Positions 54,329 to 62,843 of a stretch of DNA of 64,000 nt are shown in pieces. Origin of the DNA: Ahniella sp. (GTDB lineage: Bacteria > Pseudomonadota > Gammaproteobacteria > Xanthomonadales > Ahniellaceae); the NCBI GenBank assembly GCA_016712105.1, contig JADJRU010000012.1, positions 62,001 to 126,000 of the forward strand, in the 5' to 3' direction. Under the pieces are notes generated by a model, which did no database searches, had not been told where the DNA came from, and worked only from the letters and a program-made list of their open reading frames with translations. Numbering within the stretch: the stretch's first letter is position 1; the number at the start of each line of letters is the position of its first letter. The translations under genes were made by a program, and so were the position numbers.

Positions 54329-54360
54329 TATATCACACGTTATATAACGTGTGATATAGT
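54329..54360 (+). promoter_or_regulatory. Perfect 30-base palindrome over the marR promoter
   Basis: Bases 54329-54358 form a perfect palindrome: TATATCACACGTTA, its mirror TAACGTGTGATATA, and a two-base TA centre. Within it -35-like ATCACA (54332-54337) and -10 TATAGT (54355-54360) are 17 bases apart. The predicted start falls on or next to the ATG at 54367, so the message is probably leaderless. The position indicates autorepression by the MarR protein. Confidence 0.8.
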
Positions 54361-54366
54361 GCGCTC

Positions 54367-54900
54367 ATGAAATCAGGCCTCGGCACTCAACTGGCGTATT
54401 TGCTCGATCTGCTCGACAGCGCGGTCCAGGACAGTTACGTCCAGGCCCAGCTGGCTACCCGGCCGCGTTACACGCCGGTGTTGCGCGCGTTGAGCGAGTG
54501 TGAACCTTCCACGCTTGGGCAGATCGCACAAGCGGCGAAAATCTCGCAGCCTTCCGCCACCCAGACCGTCGCGCTGATGATCGAGGACGGGCTGATTTCC
54601 TCGACGCCGGGTCCAGGTGATGGGCGCCAACGCTTGATTCGCTTCACCGACAAAGGCCGCGACCTCATGCCGAAGCTGCAAACCTGCTGGTCGGCGACGC
54701 GCCTGGCCGCCGACACACTGGATGCCGAACTCGCCGTACCGCTGTCTGCGCTGTTGGCGAAGGCCATCGAGGCGCTGGAACGCAAACCCTTCGCCCAACG
54801 TATTGCCGAAGCGCGACAGCATCTGGATTCCATTGCCAAGGCAGAGGCAGAGGCCGCCACCCTGCCGCTAAAGACCGAGCGACGACGTATCAAGGTCTGA
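54367..54900 (+). CDS. MarR family transcriptional regulator
   Basis: A 177-residue winged-helix repressor. The DNA-binding part is RALSECEPSTLGQIAQAAKI, SQPSATQTVALMIEDGLISS and the wing GPGDGRQRLIRFTDKGRDLM. No Shine-Dalgarno precedes the ATG, consistent with leaderless translation. It lies 135 bases before an S41 peptidase gene on the same strand, with a GC-rich hairpin between. Confidence 0.88.
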   Translation: MKSGLGTQLAYLLDLLDSAVQDSYVQAQLATRPRYTPVLRALSECEPSTLGQIAQAAKISQPSATQTVALMIEDGLISSTPGPGDGRQRLIRFTDKGRDLMPKLQTCWSATRLAADTLDAELAVPLSALLAKAIEALERKPFAQRIAEARQHLDSIAKAEAEAATLPLKTERRRIKV

Positions 54901-54932
54901 CACGGCCTGCGGTTCAACCTCAACCGAAATTC

Positions 54933-54955
54933 CGCGCGCCCGCTGCGGGCGCGCG
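54933..54955 (+). terminator. GC-rich hairpin between marR and the S41 peptidase gene
   Basis: CGCGCGCCCG and CGGGCGCGCG form a perfect ten-base stem around a three-base loop. No T run follows, so partial termination or mRNA stabilisation is possible. Confidence 0.4.
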
Positions 54956-55035
54956 AAGCTGTACCTGTGCCCGCTGTAGCGGCGTGAACATGCTCCACCC
55001 TTGATGCAACAACGACCACGACCCAGGAGTTACCA

Positions 55036-56145
55036 GTGAAGAAGTCAATCGCGTTCAAAATCGGTGCGGGTCTCGGCGCTGCCGTTCTCCTTACCGGCCT
55101 ACTGGTCGTGACCGGCGTATTGCCCTCACCCGCTGAACTGCTCAGTCGCAAAGGTCCGCCACAGGCCGACATGGTCGTAGACAAGACTCTGCGTGATGAA
55201 GTGCTCGACGGCGTGATCGCCAATCTCAACAGCTATTACGTCTTCCCTGACCAGGCCAAGCAGATTGAAATGGCGCTGCGCAACAAGCTGACCAGCGGCG
55301 GTTACGACGCCATTACCAGTGCCGAAGACCTGGCCGCGACCCTGACCGCCGACATCCATCAGGTGAACAATGACCGCCACATCGACGTCGCCTACAGCGA
55401 AGCGGTGCTGACTGATGCCGAGTTCGAAGAGTCTGAAGACGAGGCATTAACCGCCGAACAAGTGGCTGAACTGAAGCGCCTGAACTACGGCGTACACGCA
55501 GCCAGCCGTCTGCCCGGCAACATCGGCTATCTCGATATCCAGTCTTTTCCGCCGGCCGAAGCAGCGGCACCAAAGTACGCGGCAGCGATGAGCCTGCTGT
55601 CCGATACCAAAGCCTTGATCATCGATTTGCGCGCCAACCAGGGCGGCCAACCGGAAGCCGTCGCGCTGCTGGCAAGTTACCTGTTCGACGAACGCACCCA
55701 CCTCAACGATATCTATCTGCGCGATGGCAACCAGACGATCGAGATGTGGACGCAGGACACCCTGGCCGGCCCCCGTTACGGCGCCCAGCGCAAGGTCTAC
55801 CTGCTGACCAGCGTAGACACTTTCTCAGCCGGGGAAGACTTCGCCTACGCCCTCAAGAACCTGAAACGCGCAACGCTGATCGGCAAGGCCACTGGCGGCG
55901 GCGCCCATCCCGGCAGCCCACGTCGGATCAACGAACACTTCGCCATGATCGTGCCCAGCGGTCGCTCGATCAGCCCGATCACCCAAACCGATTGGGAAGG
56001 CACCGGCGTACTGCCCGATATCGAGATGGATCCTGAAGACGCGCTGGTCCAGGCGCAGATTCTGATCCTGAAAGATCAGTTGACCACCGAGAAGGACCCG
56101 AGGGTGCACAGACTTCTGGAAGCGCGACTGGATGATTTGGAGTAA
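55036..56145 (+). CDS. S41 family peptidase (C-terminal processing / IRBP-like)
   Basis: A 369-residue exported or membrane-anchored serine peptidase. An N-terminal hydrophobic segment (KIGAGLGAAVLLTGLLVVTG) precedes a helical domain and the S41 core: GNIGYLDIQSFPPAEAAAPK, ALIIDLRANQGGQPEAVALL, the catalytic Ser in VDTFSAGEDFAYAL and GKATGGGAHPGSPRRINEHF. It lacks a PDZ domain, as in IRBP-like members. The start is GTG 55036 behind CAGGAG. Likely regulated by the upstream MarR protein. Confidence 0.87.
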   Translation: MKKSIAFKIGAGLGAAVLLTGLLVVTGVLPSPAELLSRKGPPQADMVVDKTLRDEVLDGVIANLNSYYVFPDQAKQIEMALRNKLTSGGYDAITSAEDLAATLTADIHQVNNDRHIDVAYSEAVLTDAEFEESEDEALTAEQVAELKRLNYGVHAASRLPGNIGYLDIQSFPPAEAAAPKYAAAMSLLSDTKALIIDLRANQGGQPEAVALLASYLFDERTHLNDIYLRDGNQTIEMWTQDTLAGPRYGAQRKVYLLTSVDTFSAGEDFAYALKNLKRATLIGKATGGGAHPGSPRRINEHFAMIVPSGRSISPITQTDWEGTGVLPDIEMDPEDALVQAQILILKDQLTTEKDPRVHRLLEARLDDLE

Positions 56146-56349
56146 GTGGCGGCCAGCTCGAAGACCTTACGGCACATTTTGATCCGGATGGGATGCTGAA
56201 TCCCGGAGACCTGTTGCCTGCTCCGCAGTTTGGAGTGAGCAAGAGCGAACCCCATGTCTCGCGCGCGGTCCTGCAGAATGTATCGGCTCGTGTGCTGTGC
56301 GATTCAAACCTCGGGACTGGGATTCGCCAGCTCACGCCAAGCTGTGTGC

Positions 56350-57924
56350 TCAGTCCTCAAAGCCGTTCGCGAACAGTTGTTCGGCCCTTACAACCACCGT
56401 CTGTCCAGATTGATTGCACACGCTCGACAGCGCTTCGTTGTTGCTGTCGCCATTGAAGTAGGTGCGCCAACGATAGGTTCCGGGCGACAGCGGCGTGTAC
56501 GAATCGGAGAGTACGACGCCAGCGGCCGGGTAAGGCGTTGCCATTGAGAACAGTGGGGTGTTGGTGCAGGCGGTGTCAGTCGGGCCAAACAACTGAAACG
56601 TGATCTGGCCGCCATTGCCGACGGGTGGAAATAGACGGCCCGCCAACGCCGCACTGGTGAAGATGACGTCGCCGATCACGATATCTGACGATGCCACTGC
56701 GGTGAGTACGGGCAGGGCTTTGTCGACCACGGCCGTTTGCGGCGCCAGGCCACAGGCTTGAGTGGCCGGACCATTATTGGAGTCACCCGAATAGGTAACG
56801 CGCCAGCGGTAGTTGCCGGCTTCGGTTGGGGTGTAGGCGGCAGACAGCACGGCGCCGGGCCCCACCGGATAGGGCACCGACAGGTTCTGGAACACCGGCG
56901 TGTTCGTGCAAGACGTGTCGCCTGGTCCATACAGGCGATAGCTGAAGGTGCCACCGGGTTGCTGGAACGCCAGCCCCGATACTTGTGCCTGGTCACGCAA
57001 TGTCCCCTGGCCCAGTCGGATGGCGCTCGTTGGCGACACCTGGGCCACGATCGTTGTGACGGTACGCGCCACCACGACGCTTTGACTGGCATCACTACAA
57101 TTGGTGCCTACCTGAACGTTGTTGGCGTCGCCACTGTAAATCGCCCGCCAGACGTAGGTACCGGCAGCGCTCGGGACGTAGGCCTGGGATGTCGCCACGC
57201 CTCCGGCGGAAATCGGTCGGTCCAGCGAAGAGAACGCAACGGCGCCGCTGCAGGTGCTGTCATTGGGACCATACAGCAAGAAGTCCACGTTGCCGCCGCT
57301 CGGCGCAAAGCGACCCGTGATCGTGACCGCGTCGGTGAGCGAACCGCTGCCCAAGGTGATATCGGCCGACGCCGTGGCCGCCAGCGTGGCCGGGCAAGTG
57401 AGGGTGATACTGCGCGTCGTCGAGGCCGCACCGTCGTTGGTAAATCCGTTGTTGCCATCGGCGGCTACCGCTGCGCCGTTGAGGAGAACAACGGAGTTGC
57501 AGGTCGCTCCCGGGTTGGCAGTCAAGCGGAAGTCGACGCTGCGCGTATTGGCTGAGAAAGCCAGTGGCGCAGCATGGGTGATCTGTCCGTTCTCGGTACG
57601 CAACTCACTGGTGAACTCACTCAGCGTAGCAAAGCCACCGGAGACGATGCGCACATTGACGCCCGCTTGTAACGCCTGGCTAGACATTCGCGTGACGTCA
57701 AGGCTGAGCGTCCGGGTGGAACCGATCGGCACGTTCAATGGCCCGGAAAAAGCTGTCAGGGGATTGCTGCCGCCAGTGTGGCAAGCGCTGCATGCGTTGC
57801 CACCCGCATAACCCAACGAATAGGCGCGAGTTTCCATCGGCGCGCACAAAACCGTGAAGGCAAGCACCCCGTGCCAGGCCAGCGCTGAACGGTAGCCTCC
57901 AAACGAGAATTGTTGTGTGGTCAC
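56350..57924 (-). CDS. Secreted CxxCH protein with Ig-like repeats and C-terminal GFED tag
   Basis: A 524-residue exported protein. The GTG at 57924 behind GGGGAGG is preferred; a signal region (YRSALAWHGVLAFTVLCAPM) follows. The N-terminal domain has AYSLGYAGGNACSACHTGGS, a single CxxCH as in choice-of-anchor V / MXAN_6652-type proteins. Three Ig-like repeats of about 100 residues follow, each with a cysteine pair and a stretch like GTYVWRAIYSGDANN, NYRWRVTYSGDSNN, TYRWRTYFNGDSNN. The end is VVVRAEQLFANGFED. Whether the CxxCH binds heme is not known. The 287 bases upstream (57925-58211) hold no gene. Confidence 0.75.
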   Translation of the reverse strand: MTTQQFSFGGYRSALAWHGVLAFTVLCAPMETRAYSLGYAGGNACSACHTGGSNPLTAFSGPLNVPIGSTRTLSLDVTRMSSQALQAGVNVRIVSGGFATLSEFTSELRTENGQITHAAPLAFSANTRSVDFRLTANPGATCNSVVLLNGAAVAADGNNGFTNDGAASTTRSITLTCPATLAATASADITLGSGSLTDAVTITGRFAPSGGNVDFLLYGPNDSTCSGAVAFSSLDRPISAGGVATSQAYVPSAAGTYVWRAIYSGDANNVQVGTNCSDASQSVVVARTVTTIVAQVSPTSAIRLGQGTLRDQAQVSGLAFQQPGGTFSYRLYGPGDTSCTNTPVFQNLSVPYPVGPGAVLSAAYTPTEAGNYRWRVTYSGDSNNGPATQACGLAPQTAVVDKALPVLTAVASSDIVIGDVIFTSAALAGRLFPPVGNGGQITFQLFGPTDTACTNTPLFSMATPYPAAGVVLSDSYTPLSPGTYRWRTYFNGDSNNEALSSVCNQSGQTVVVRAEQLFANGFED

Positions 57925-58211
57925 GATCAGTTCCTCCCCTCTTGTGCGGCCACAGCGACCGCCCATAGTGGGGAGAACGGGAAAACCCCGGGGACGGGGC
58001 CATCACCTGCGTGAATGGGTCAGCGCAAGGGAGGTAAGCGCCGTGAATGCCAGGGCGGCGCCGCAATCGCACTGCCTTGACGAAAAATGCTAAGGCTGCC
58101 GGCGTTCTGTCACTGCGCTCTCATGGGAATCTCATTCCTGAGGTTTGTTGGCGGTCCGTGGGCTACAGCCCCCGCTCCGCTTCAACGAATGTTTGGACAG
58201 AATCGCGAGCG

Positions 58212-58680
58212 TTAGGAACAGTCGGCACCCTGGCAGTTGAGGGTCACGAATAGCTCGGAGCGGATCTTCCACGACCCGTCAACCTTGCTCCAGTGGGCTG
58301 CATATCGACCGAGGGAACGATGCGGACCGTCGGGAGTCGTCCAAGAGCCCACCCAAGTTCCGAATTCGACCGCGCGCTCGCCCGATGAACTGACATCAAC
58401 TGACTCCGGCGTTCTTACGTACACAAGATCGGCGGCTTGCGCAAATTCTGCACGCCATCCTTCGAGCTCTCCGGCCTTGCCGTGGAACAGCTTTCCACTC
58501 CCTACGGTGATCTGGTACTCAGCATCAAGGAAGGAAACCACTGCCTCGACATCGTGCCGTGCGATGGCCGCATTGGATTGCTCGCGGAGGCTGAATGTCG
58601 TCTGCCGGCGCCTGGCTTGCTGCCGATTGAACCGCTCCCAAGAGGGCCAAGACGATCAATGCGGGGAATCTCATGGACAT
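58212..58680 (-). CDS. Cassette gene: secreted SnoaL/NTF2-like protein (frameshifted in this sequence)
   Basis: From ATG 58680 a signal peptide (MRFPALIVLALLGAVQSAAS) runs to DDIQ. The remainder, LREQSNAAIARHDVEAVVSF then LDAEYQITVGSGKLFHGKAG and WKIRSELFVTLNCQGADCS, is in another frame to a stop at 58212. Removing one base in the GG at 58589-58590 joins them into about 155 residues. The fold is a DUF4440/SnoaL cone with a signal peptide. The stop TAA is followed by CG as in cassette ends. It is the leftmost cassette gene I can support. Confidence 0.65.
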
Positions 58681-58700
58681 AACGTTGCCTTCTGTTGTCG

Positions 58701-58792
58701 GCTCAACACATTGTCAGGCCGCCGCCGGTCAGCGGCGGTTGGTTTGCAACCCACCGCTGCCGCATCGCGACAGTTTGAGCGAGGGATTAGGC
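58701..58792 (-). other. attC site a
   Basis: Core boxes GCTCAAC (58701-58707) and ATTAGGC (58786-58792) bound 92 bases with an imperfect palindrome (CAGCGGCGGTTGG against CCACCGCTG). The TAA stop of the next gene lies in the right box. Confidence 0.75.
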
Positions 58793-59278
58793 CTCAGTGC
58801 GCGGGCTCTGTGGCACGTGAGCCCGTTTGCGCCTGGCCAGCCAAATGCCCGCGACCAAGCCAAGCCAGCTTGCCCATGATGAAGGCAGCTGCCAGAGGTT
58901 CTCGAAGTAGATCTGGCGGACCAGATTGAAGAATTGGCCTGCGCTGAGCAACTGGCTCTGGCCGTCTGGCCCGGGGAAGAAAGCCATGTAACCCAACCAG
59001 CAAATCACTACCCCGGTCAAGAACGCCACAACCATACTGGTGCGCGTGCCAAGAAGGCGAATGCAGATCCATGCCAGAAGGACTGCGATCAGAAACTGGG
59101 GGACGGCAAAGGTGACAAAACTCCAGATACCCAGAGCCGCAAGCAAGTTCTCCTTGCCGAAGTATTCGAAGTACCCGGATGGAGAAGCGATCGCAGCCGA
59201 GATGCCGGCGGTGGTGAGGAGCAACTCCTGAACCAGGTAGCCTGCGCACACTGAAATGACATGGCGGAGAGCGGTCAT
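58787..59278 (-). CDS. Cassette gene: integral membrane protein
   Basis: A 163-residue protein with about four helices (VISVCAGYLVQELLLTTAGI, FAVPQFLIAVLLAWICIRLL, SMVVAFLTGVVICWLGYMAF, SWASWLGLVAGIWLARRK). ATG 59278 has AGGAG eight bases upstream; a GTG at 59344 would lengthen it. The stop TAA is part of attC a. No family recognised. Confidence 0.7.
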   Translation of the reverse strand: MTALRHVISVCAGYLVQELLLTTAGISAAIASPSGYFEYFGKENLLAALGIWSFVTFAVPQFLIAVLLAWICIRLLGTRTSMVVAFLTGVVICWLGYMAFFPGPDGQSQLLSAGQFFNLVRQIYFENLWQLPSSWASWLGLVAGIWLARRKRAHVPQSPRTEA

Positions 59279-59390
59279 GTTGGTTCTCCTGAGGCCTGAC
59301 GAATTGGTGTCGCTCGTTGAATGTTGGTCTTCTGGTGCGGTCACTTTTTTAACACTCCGATCAAATTCGGCTGTCAGAGACTTTTGTACA

Positions 59391-59482
59391 GAGCAACGTC
59401 ATTGTCAGGCGGCCGCGGGCCCATAGAACAACAGGAAACATCAAGGAATCTCCCAGCAGCCCGCATGAACGCATGGTTGAGC
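59391..59482 (-). other. attC site b
   Basis: Boxes GAGCAAC (59391-59397, degenerate) and GTTGAGC (59476-59482). The internal CAACGTCATTGTCAGGCGGC closely matches the same part of attC a. Length is 92 bases. Confidence 0.65.
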
Positions 59483-59491
59483 GTCGCCTTC

Positions 59492-60142
59492 CTACTCGAC
59501 AACACTGAGGTCAGTGTCGATGTAGACGTGCTGCCCGCGACCATATTCCCAGGATGTGCAATCAAAACCACTCAGCAGCGTCGCCGGAAGTTCGAATCTT
59601 CGCGCAACTTCCTTTCGGCCAGCGGCGTTGACTCGACTGAAAGTCGCTTCGCCGGTCAGGTGATTGACGCTGCCTCGAAAAGTATCGTCGATCTCATCGC
59701 TCTCACTCGCGTACTCCTCGCCAATGATACGAAAGTCCTTGGCAGCATCGTCATACCGAAATTGCAGCCGATTGGATGTTATCGACGTAGATATCGACGT
59801 CACCGCCTCCACAAAGAGCGAGCCGCCTGAGGCGTCTAGGTTGTACCAGTTGCGGGCTGAGCAGTACTGACCGGAGTTGGATATCAGCTCGAATCCGTTG
59901 GCTGTCCCGGCGTAAACGGCAAGGATCTCTCGACGATTGCCGTCCGGGCTTCCGCGTTCGAGCACCGCGGCGAAGTCTGGAATGTCGTCGCCGGTCAGTT
60001 GGCCCTCAGTTGACGCCCAGATCTTGTAGCCGTCCTCTCCAAAGTCCCGAAGCACCTGCTCACTCGCTGAGACATCAGCGGCCGCAACGACGTTCGATGC
60101 CAAGGCGAAGAGCAACATTGCAAACATCACCGATCGGTGCAT
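59492..60142 (-). CDS. Cassette gene: secreted protein of unknown function
   Basis: A 216-residue exported protein with signal peptide HRSVMFAMLLFALASNVVAA. The mature part (KIWASTEGQLTGDDIPDFAA, ILAVYAGTANGFELISNSGQ, LFVEAVTSISTSITSNRLQF) resembles proteins that report a quantity as a value-plus-history string, but I recognise no family. The start at 60142 lies 18 bases from attC c and the stop ten bases from attC b. Confidence 0.65.
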   Translation of the reverse strand: MHRSVMFAMLLFALASNVVAAADVSASEQVLRDFGEDGYKIWASTEGQLTGDDIPDFAAVLERGSPDGNRREILAVYAGTANGFELISNSGQYCSARNWYNLDASGGSLFVEAVTSISTSITSNRLQFRYDDAAKDFRIIGEEYASESDEIDDTFRGSVNHLTGEATFSRVNAAGRKEVARRFELPATLLSGFDCTSWEYGRGQHVYIDTDLSVVE

Positions 60143-60160
60143 GGGGACCTCGATTGCGAC

Positions 60161-60250
60161 GCCCAACGCCGCGTGGAGCCGCCGCCGCGCGACGGTGTTT
60201 GGATGATAAGCCAAACCTGCTCGGCGGTCGGCTTGAACACTAAGTTAGAC
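60161..60250 (-). other. attC site c
   Basis: Perfect-form boxes GCCCAAC (60161-60167) and GTTAGAC (60244-60250) with inner arms GAGCCGCCGCCGCGCGACGG and CGGCGGTCGGCTTGAACAC. It is 90 bases long and nearly identical in its core to sites d and f. Confidence 0.88.
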
Positions 60251-60265
60251 CGCGACACCTGCAAC

Positions 60266-60541
60266 TCATGTGTACGCTGTTGCGGAAATGCCAGCAAGCT
60301 GCACCTGCTCCCATGTGGCAAGGGTGAACTGCTCATCACCCTCCTGCCCGCACTTTGGGCAACGGGGAGTTTCCAGACGGGAACAGCTTGAAGTCGCGTG
60401 CAACTCGGAGAAGAAGGCCCCGGACTCTGAACACTCGACTGCGACATGTGCGCAGTCACGACATGCCACCAGCAGCAATGACACTTGCCCGCAGCAGGGG
60501 CATGGACGCTTCAAAGACCAAGTGGACCGATCAAGCTGCAT
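60266..60541 (-). CDS. Cassette gene: small double zinc-ribbon protein
   Basis: A 91-residue protein with Cys pairs KRPCPCCGQVSLL, VACRDCAHVAVEC and TPRCPKCGQEGDEQ, suggesting two zinc ribbons. ATG 60541 lies 12 bases from the GTTAGAAC remnant and 14 bases from the left IS end. The stop is 15 bases from attC c. Function unknown. Confidence 0.65.
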   Translation of the reverse strand: MQLDRSTWSLKRPCPCCGQVSLLLVACRDCAHVAVECSESGAFFSELHATSSCSRLETPRCPKCGQEGDEQFTLATWEQVQLAGISATAYT

Positions 60542-60555
60542 AGCGTTCTAACGAA

Positions 60556-62294
60556 GCTGTAGAAAAAGTGGCCTCGATCTTGCTTCCTTCCGTGAGTTAG
60601 CGCAAGGGAGTCGGCGGTGGCACGTTACAAGTTTGTCGACATGAGTCCGCGGTTTTTGCCGGTGGTGCTGGAAGATCAGCTAGTGCCTGGTTCGTTTGCC
60701 CATGCGGCGCACCATCTGGTCGATGCGCTTGATCTGTCTGCATTCGACTCGCACTACCGCAACGATCTGACTGGTGCGACGGCACATGCTCCGTCGATGT
60801 TGTTGAAGGCGGTGTTGCTGGCTTACTCGCAAGGAATCATCAGCTCTCGCTCGATTGAGCGGGCTTGCCGCGACAACGTCTTGTTCATGGCAATCACCGG
60901 CGACGCGAAGCCGCACTTTACGACCATTGCGGATTTCGTCAGCCGCTCGCGTGATGCGATTGCGCCGGTGTTCGCGCAGGTCCTGTCGATTCTCGGCCAG
61001 GAGGGACTGATCGGCCGTGAGATGTTCGCCATCGATGGCGTGAAGTTGCCCTCGAACGCGTCGAAGTATCGCTCGGGCACACGAGCCGAGTTTCTGACCA
61101 AGGCCGAGAAGCTTGAACGTGTGGCGAAGCAGATGCTGGACCGGCATCGTCAAAACGATGATTCCGGCCGCGATGGCACGGAAGACAAGGTCGCCGCGCG
61201 GATTGAGCGGATGACGCAGGAAGCGACCCGGATTCGCCGTTGGCTGAAGGACAATCCTGCCGATCGGGAAGGAACACGGGGAGCAGCACGAAAGTCCAAC
61301 CTGACCGACAACGAGTCGGCGAAGATGGCGACCAGCAAAGGTGTCATTCAAGGCTATTGCGCGGTCGCTGTCGTCGATGCGGCGCACCAGATCATCGTCG
61401 AAGCTTCGGCGCATGGCACCGGCTCCGAACAGGAACTGCTTATCGACGTCATCGGTGCCTGTGCCGATCAACGCCAGGAAAACACACTGATCACTGCGGA
61501 CGCGGGCTATCACTCCGAAGCCAATCTGGCCGCGCTCTCTGAGCGGGGCATTGATGCGCTGATCGCCGATGGACAGATGCGGCAACGTGATGAGCGGTTT
61601 GCCGATCAAGCCAAGCACACCAGCAAGCCAGATCCACTGCACAACAAGTCGGGCAAGACCAAAGCGAAGAGCGTGTTTGGTTCCGAAGACTTTTTGGTCG
61701 CAGCGGATTCTGCTTATGCCACCTGTCCTGCCGGCAAGCGTCTCTATCGCAACGGCCGCGAGTGCAACATCGGTGGTTATGCCGCCATCAAGTTCCGCGC
61801 GCCGCTGTCGGCCTGCACCGACTGTGCACTGCGGGCACAGTGTTTACGCAAGCCGAACACTACGAAGGTGCGCCAAGTCGCTGTGCTGACGAGGAAACTG
61901 GCGGCGACCCACACGCAGACGATGCGCGCGCGCATCGATAGCGATGAAGGACGGCAGGCATACGGACGACGCTTCGCTACCGTGGAACCGGTGTTCGGCA
62001 ATCTCCGTTACAACAAGGGGCTTGATCGACTTACCCTGCGTGGCCAGAAGAAAGTCGATGGGCAATGGAAGCTTTACGCCCTGGTACACAACATCGAGAA
62101 GTGGGCGAAGTTGAGAAAGGCGGCGTGAGGTCGAATAGAAGACCCTGCAACTGCTGCCTGAGCGCGTGGGGCCGAGTTGGCTCGGTGAGGAATATCCAGC
62201 GAATCAGCAACCCATGTGGCGCGCCATATCGCGGCGGCGATTCTCGGCGCCCATTCGAATGTTTGCTGGCTGCGAAAAGGGGTTTTTCTACAGC
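60556..62294 (+). mobile_element. IS1182-family insertion sequence inside an attC core site
   Basis: A 1739-base element bounded by perfect 12-base inverted repeats: GCTGTAGAAAAA (60556-60567) and TTTTTCTACAGC (62283-62294). It carries one transposase gene. The left flank ends in A and the right flank starts CTCAAC; joined they read ACTCAAC, a perfect RYYYAAC box, so the element sits between base 1 and base 2 of the attC d core. No target duplication is visible. Confidence 0.88.
60617..62128 (+). CDS. IS1182 family transposase
   Basis: A 503-residue DDE transposase. It begins ARYKFVDMSPRFLPVVLEDQ, with the DUF772-type N-terminal domain, FAIDGVKLPSNASK (first Asp), LITADAGYHSEANLA (second Asp), a Cys-rich insert (SACTDCALRAQCLRKPNTTK) and TVEPVFGNLRYNKGL (Glu). 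The GTG at 60617 follows GGGAG. The gene is intact and reads opposite to the cassettes. Confidence 0.93.
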   Translation: MARYKFVDMSPRFLPVVLEDQLVPGSFAHAAHHLVDALDLSAFDSHYRNDLTGATAHAPSMLLKAVLLAYSQGIISSRSIERACRDNVLFMAITGDAKPHFTTIADFVSRSRDAIAPVFAQVLSILGQEGLIGREMFAIDGVKLPSNASKYRSGTRAEFLTKAEKLERVAKQMLDRHRQNDDSGRDGTEDKVAARIERMTQEATRIRRWLKDNPADREGTRGAARKSNLTDNESAKMATSKGVIQGYCAVAVVDAAHQIIVEASAHGTGSEQELLIDVIGACADQRQENTLITADAGYHSEANLAALSERGIDALIADGQMRQRDERFADQAKHTSKPDPLHNKSGKTKAKSVFGSEDFLVAADSAYATCPAGKRLYRNGRECNIGGYAAIKFRAPLSACTDCALRAQCLRKPNTTKVRQVAVLTRKLAATHTQTMRARIDSDEGRQAYGRRFATVEPVFGNLRYNKGLDRLTLRGQKKVDGQWKLYALVHNIEKWAKLRKAA

Positions 62295-62383
62295 CTCAAC
62301 GCCGTGTTAAGCCGCCGCCGCGCGACGGTGTGTGGATGATACGCGAAACTTGTTCGGCGGTCGGCTTGAACACATAGTTAGAT
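62295..62383 (-). other. attC site d, split by the IS
   Basis: The right box GTTAGAT is at 62377-62383. The left box is CTCAAC at 62295-62300 with its first base displaced to 60555 by the IS. The core (GCCGCCGCCGCGCGACGGTG, CGGCGGTCGGCTTGAACAC) matches attC c. Confidence 0.85.
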
Positions 62384-62752
62384 GGCATTTGCGGCCTTGG
62401 GCAGTAAGAAAAAACCAATTAGGATGATTGTGGCTACGTAGCTGCTGACAAGAAAGTTGATGCCGGCAAGCACCGTAAGCCAGTACAGCCTGTTGTCGCC
62501 AGTCATTTCACGGCGACAAACGAGCAACGCCAACAACACTGACGAAACGACTGCCCCGATGCAAACAGCTGCACTGTGGGACATGAGCGCGAGTGCGTAA
62601 GAACTAAATGCGGGCAGCCGCGGGCCAAAGGAAGATGGATACGACGGCGAGTAGCTCTCCAGCAGCGCTGAAACAAAACCCTGTAAAGTGAGCAGCGAAA
62701 TGCAGCTGGCCAGGAACATGGCGCCTGTGATGATTGCCTTGAACGGTCTCAT
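62378..62752 (-). CDS. Cassette gene: four-helix membrane protein
   Basis: A 124-residue protein: IITGAMFLASCISLLTLQGF, AFSSYALALMSHSAAVCIGA, VVSSVLLALLVC and WLTVLAGINFLVSSYVATII then LIGFFLLPKAANAI. The ATG at 62752 starts three bases after attC e and the stop TAA is inside attC d (ATCTAAC). Its GC content is lower than that of the chromosome genes. Function unknown. Confidence 0.72.
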   Translation of the reverse strand: MRPFKAIITGAMFLASCISLLTLQGFVSALLESYSPSYPSSFGPRLPAFSSYALALMSHSAAVCIGAVVSSVLLALLVCRREMTGDNRLYWLTVLAGINFLVSSYVATIILIGFFLLPKAANAI

Positions 62753-62755
62753 GCC

Positions 62756-62843
62756 ATCTAACGTCGTGTTCAGCGGCGCCGGGCCGCGGTAGTTGGTAGA
62801 AACGTAGTACCTCCCCGGCGTCCGCTGCAACACATAGTTAGGT
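62756..62843 (-). other. attC site e
   Basis: Boxes ATCTAAC (62756-62762) and GTTAGGT (62837-62843) bound 88 bases. Its inner sequence (TTCAGCGGCGCCGGGCCGCG) differs from the c/d/f type. Confidence 0.85.
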
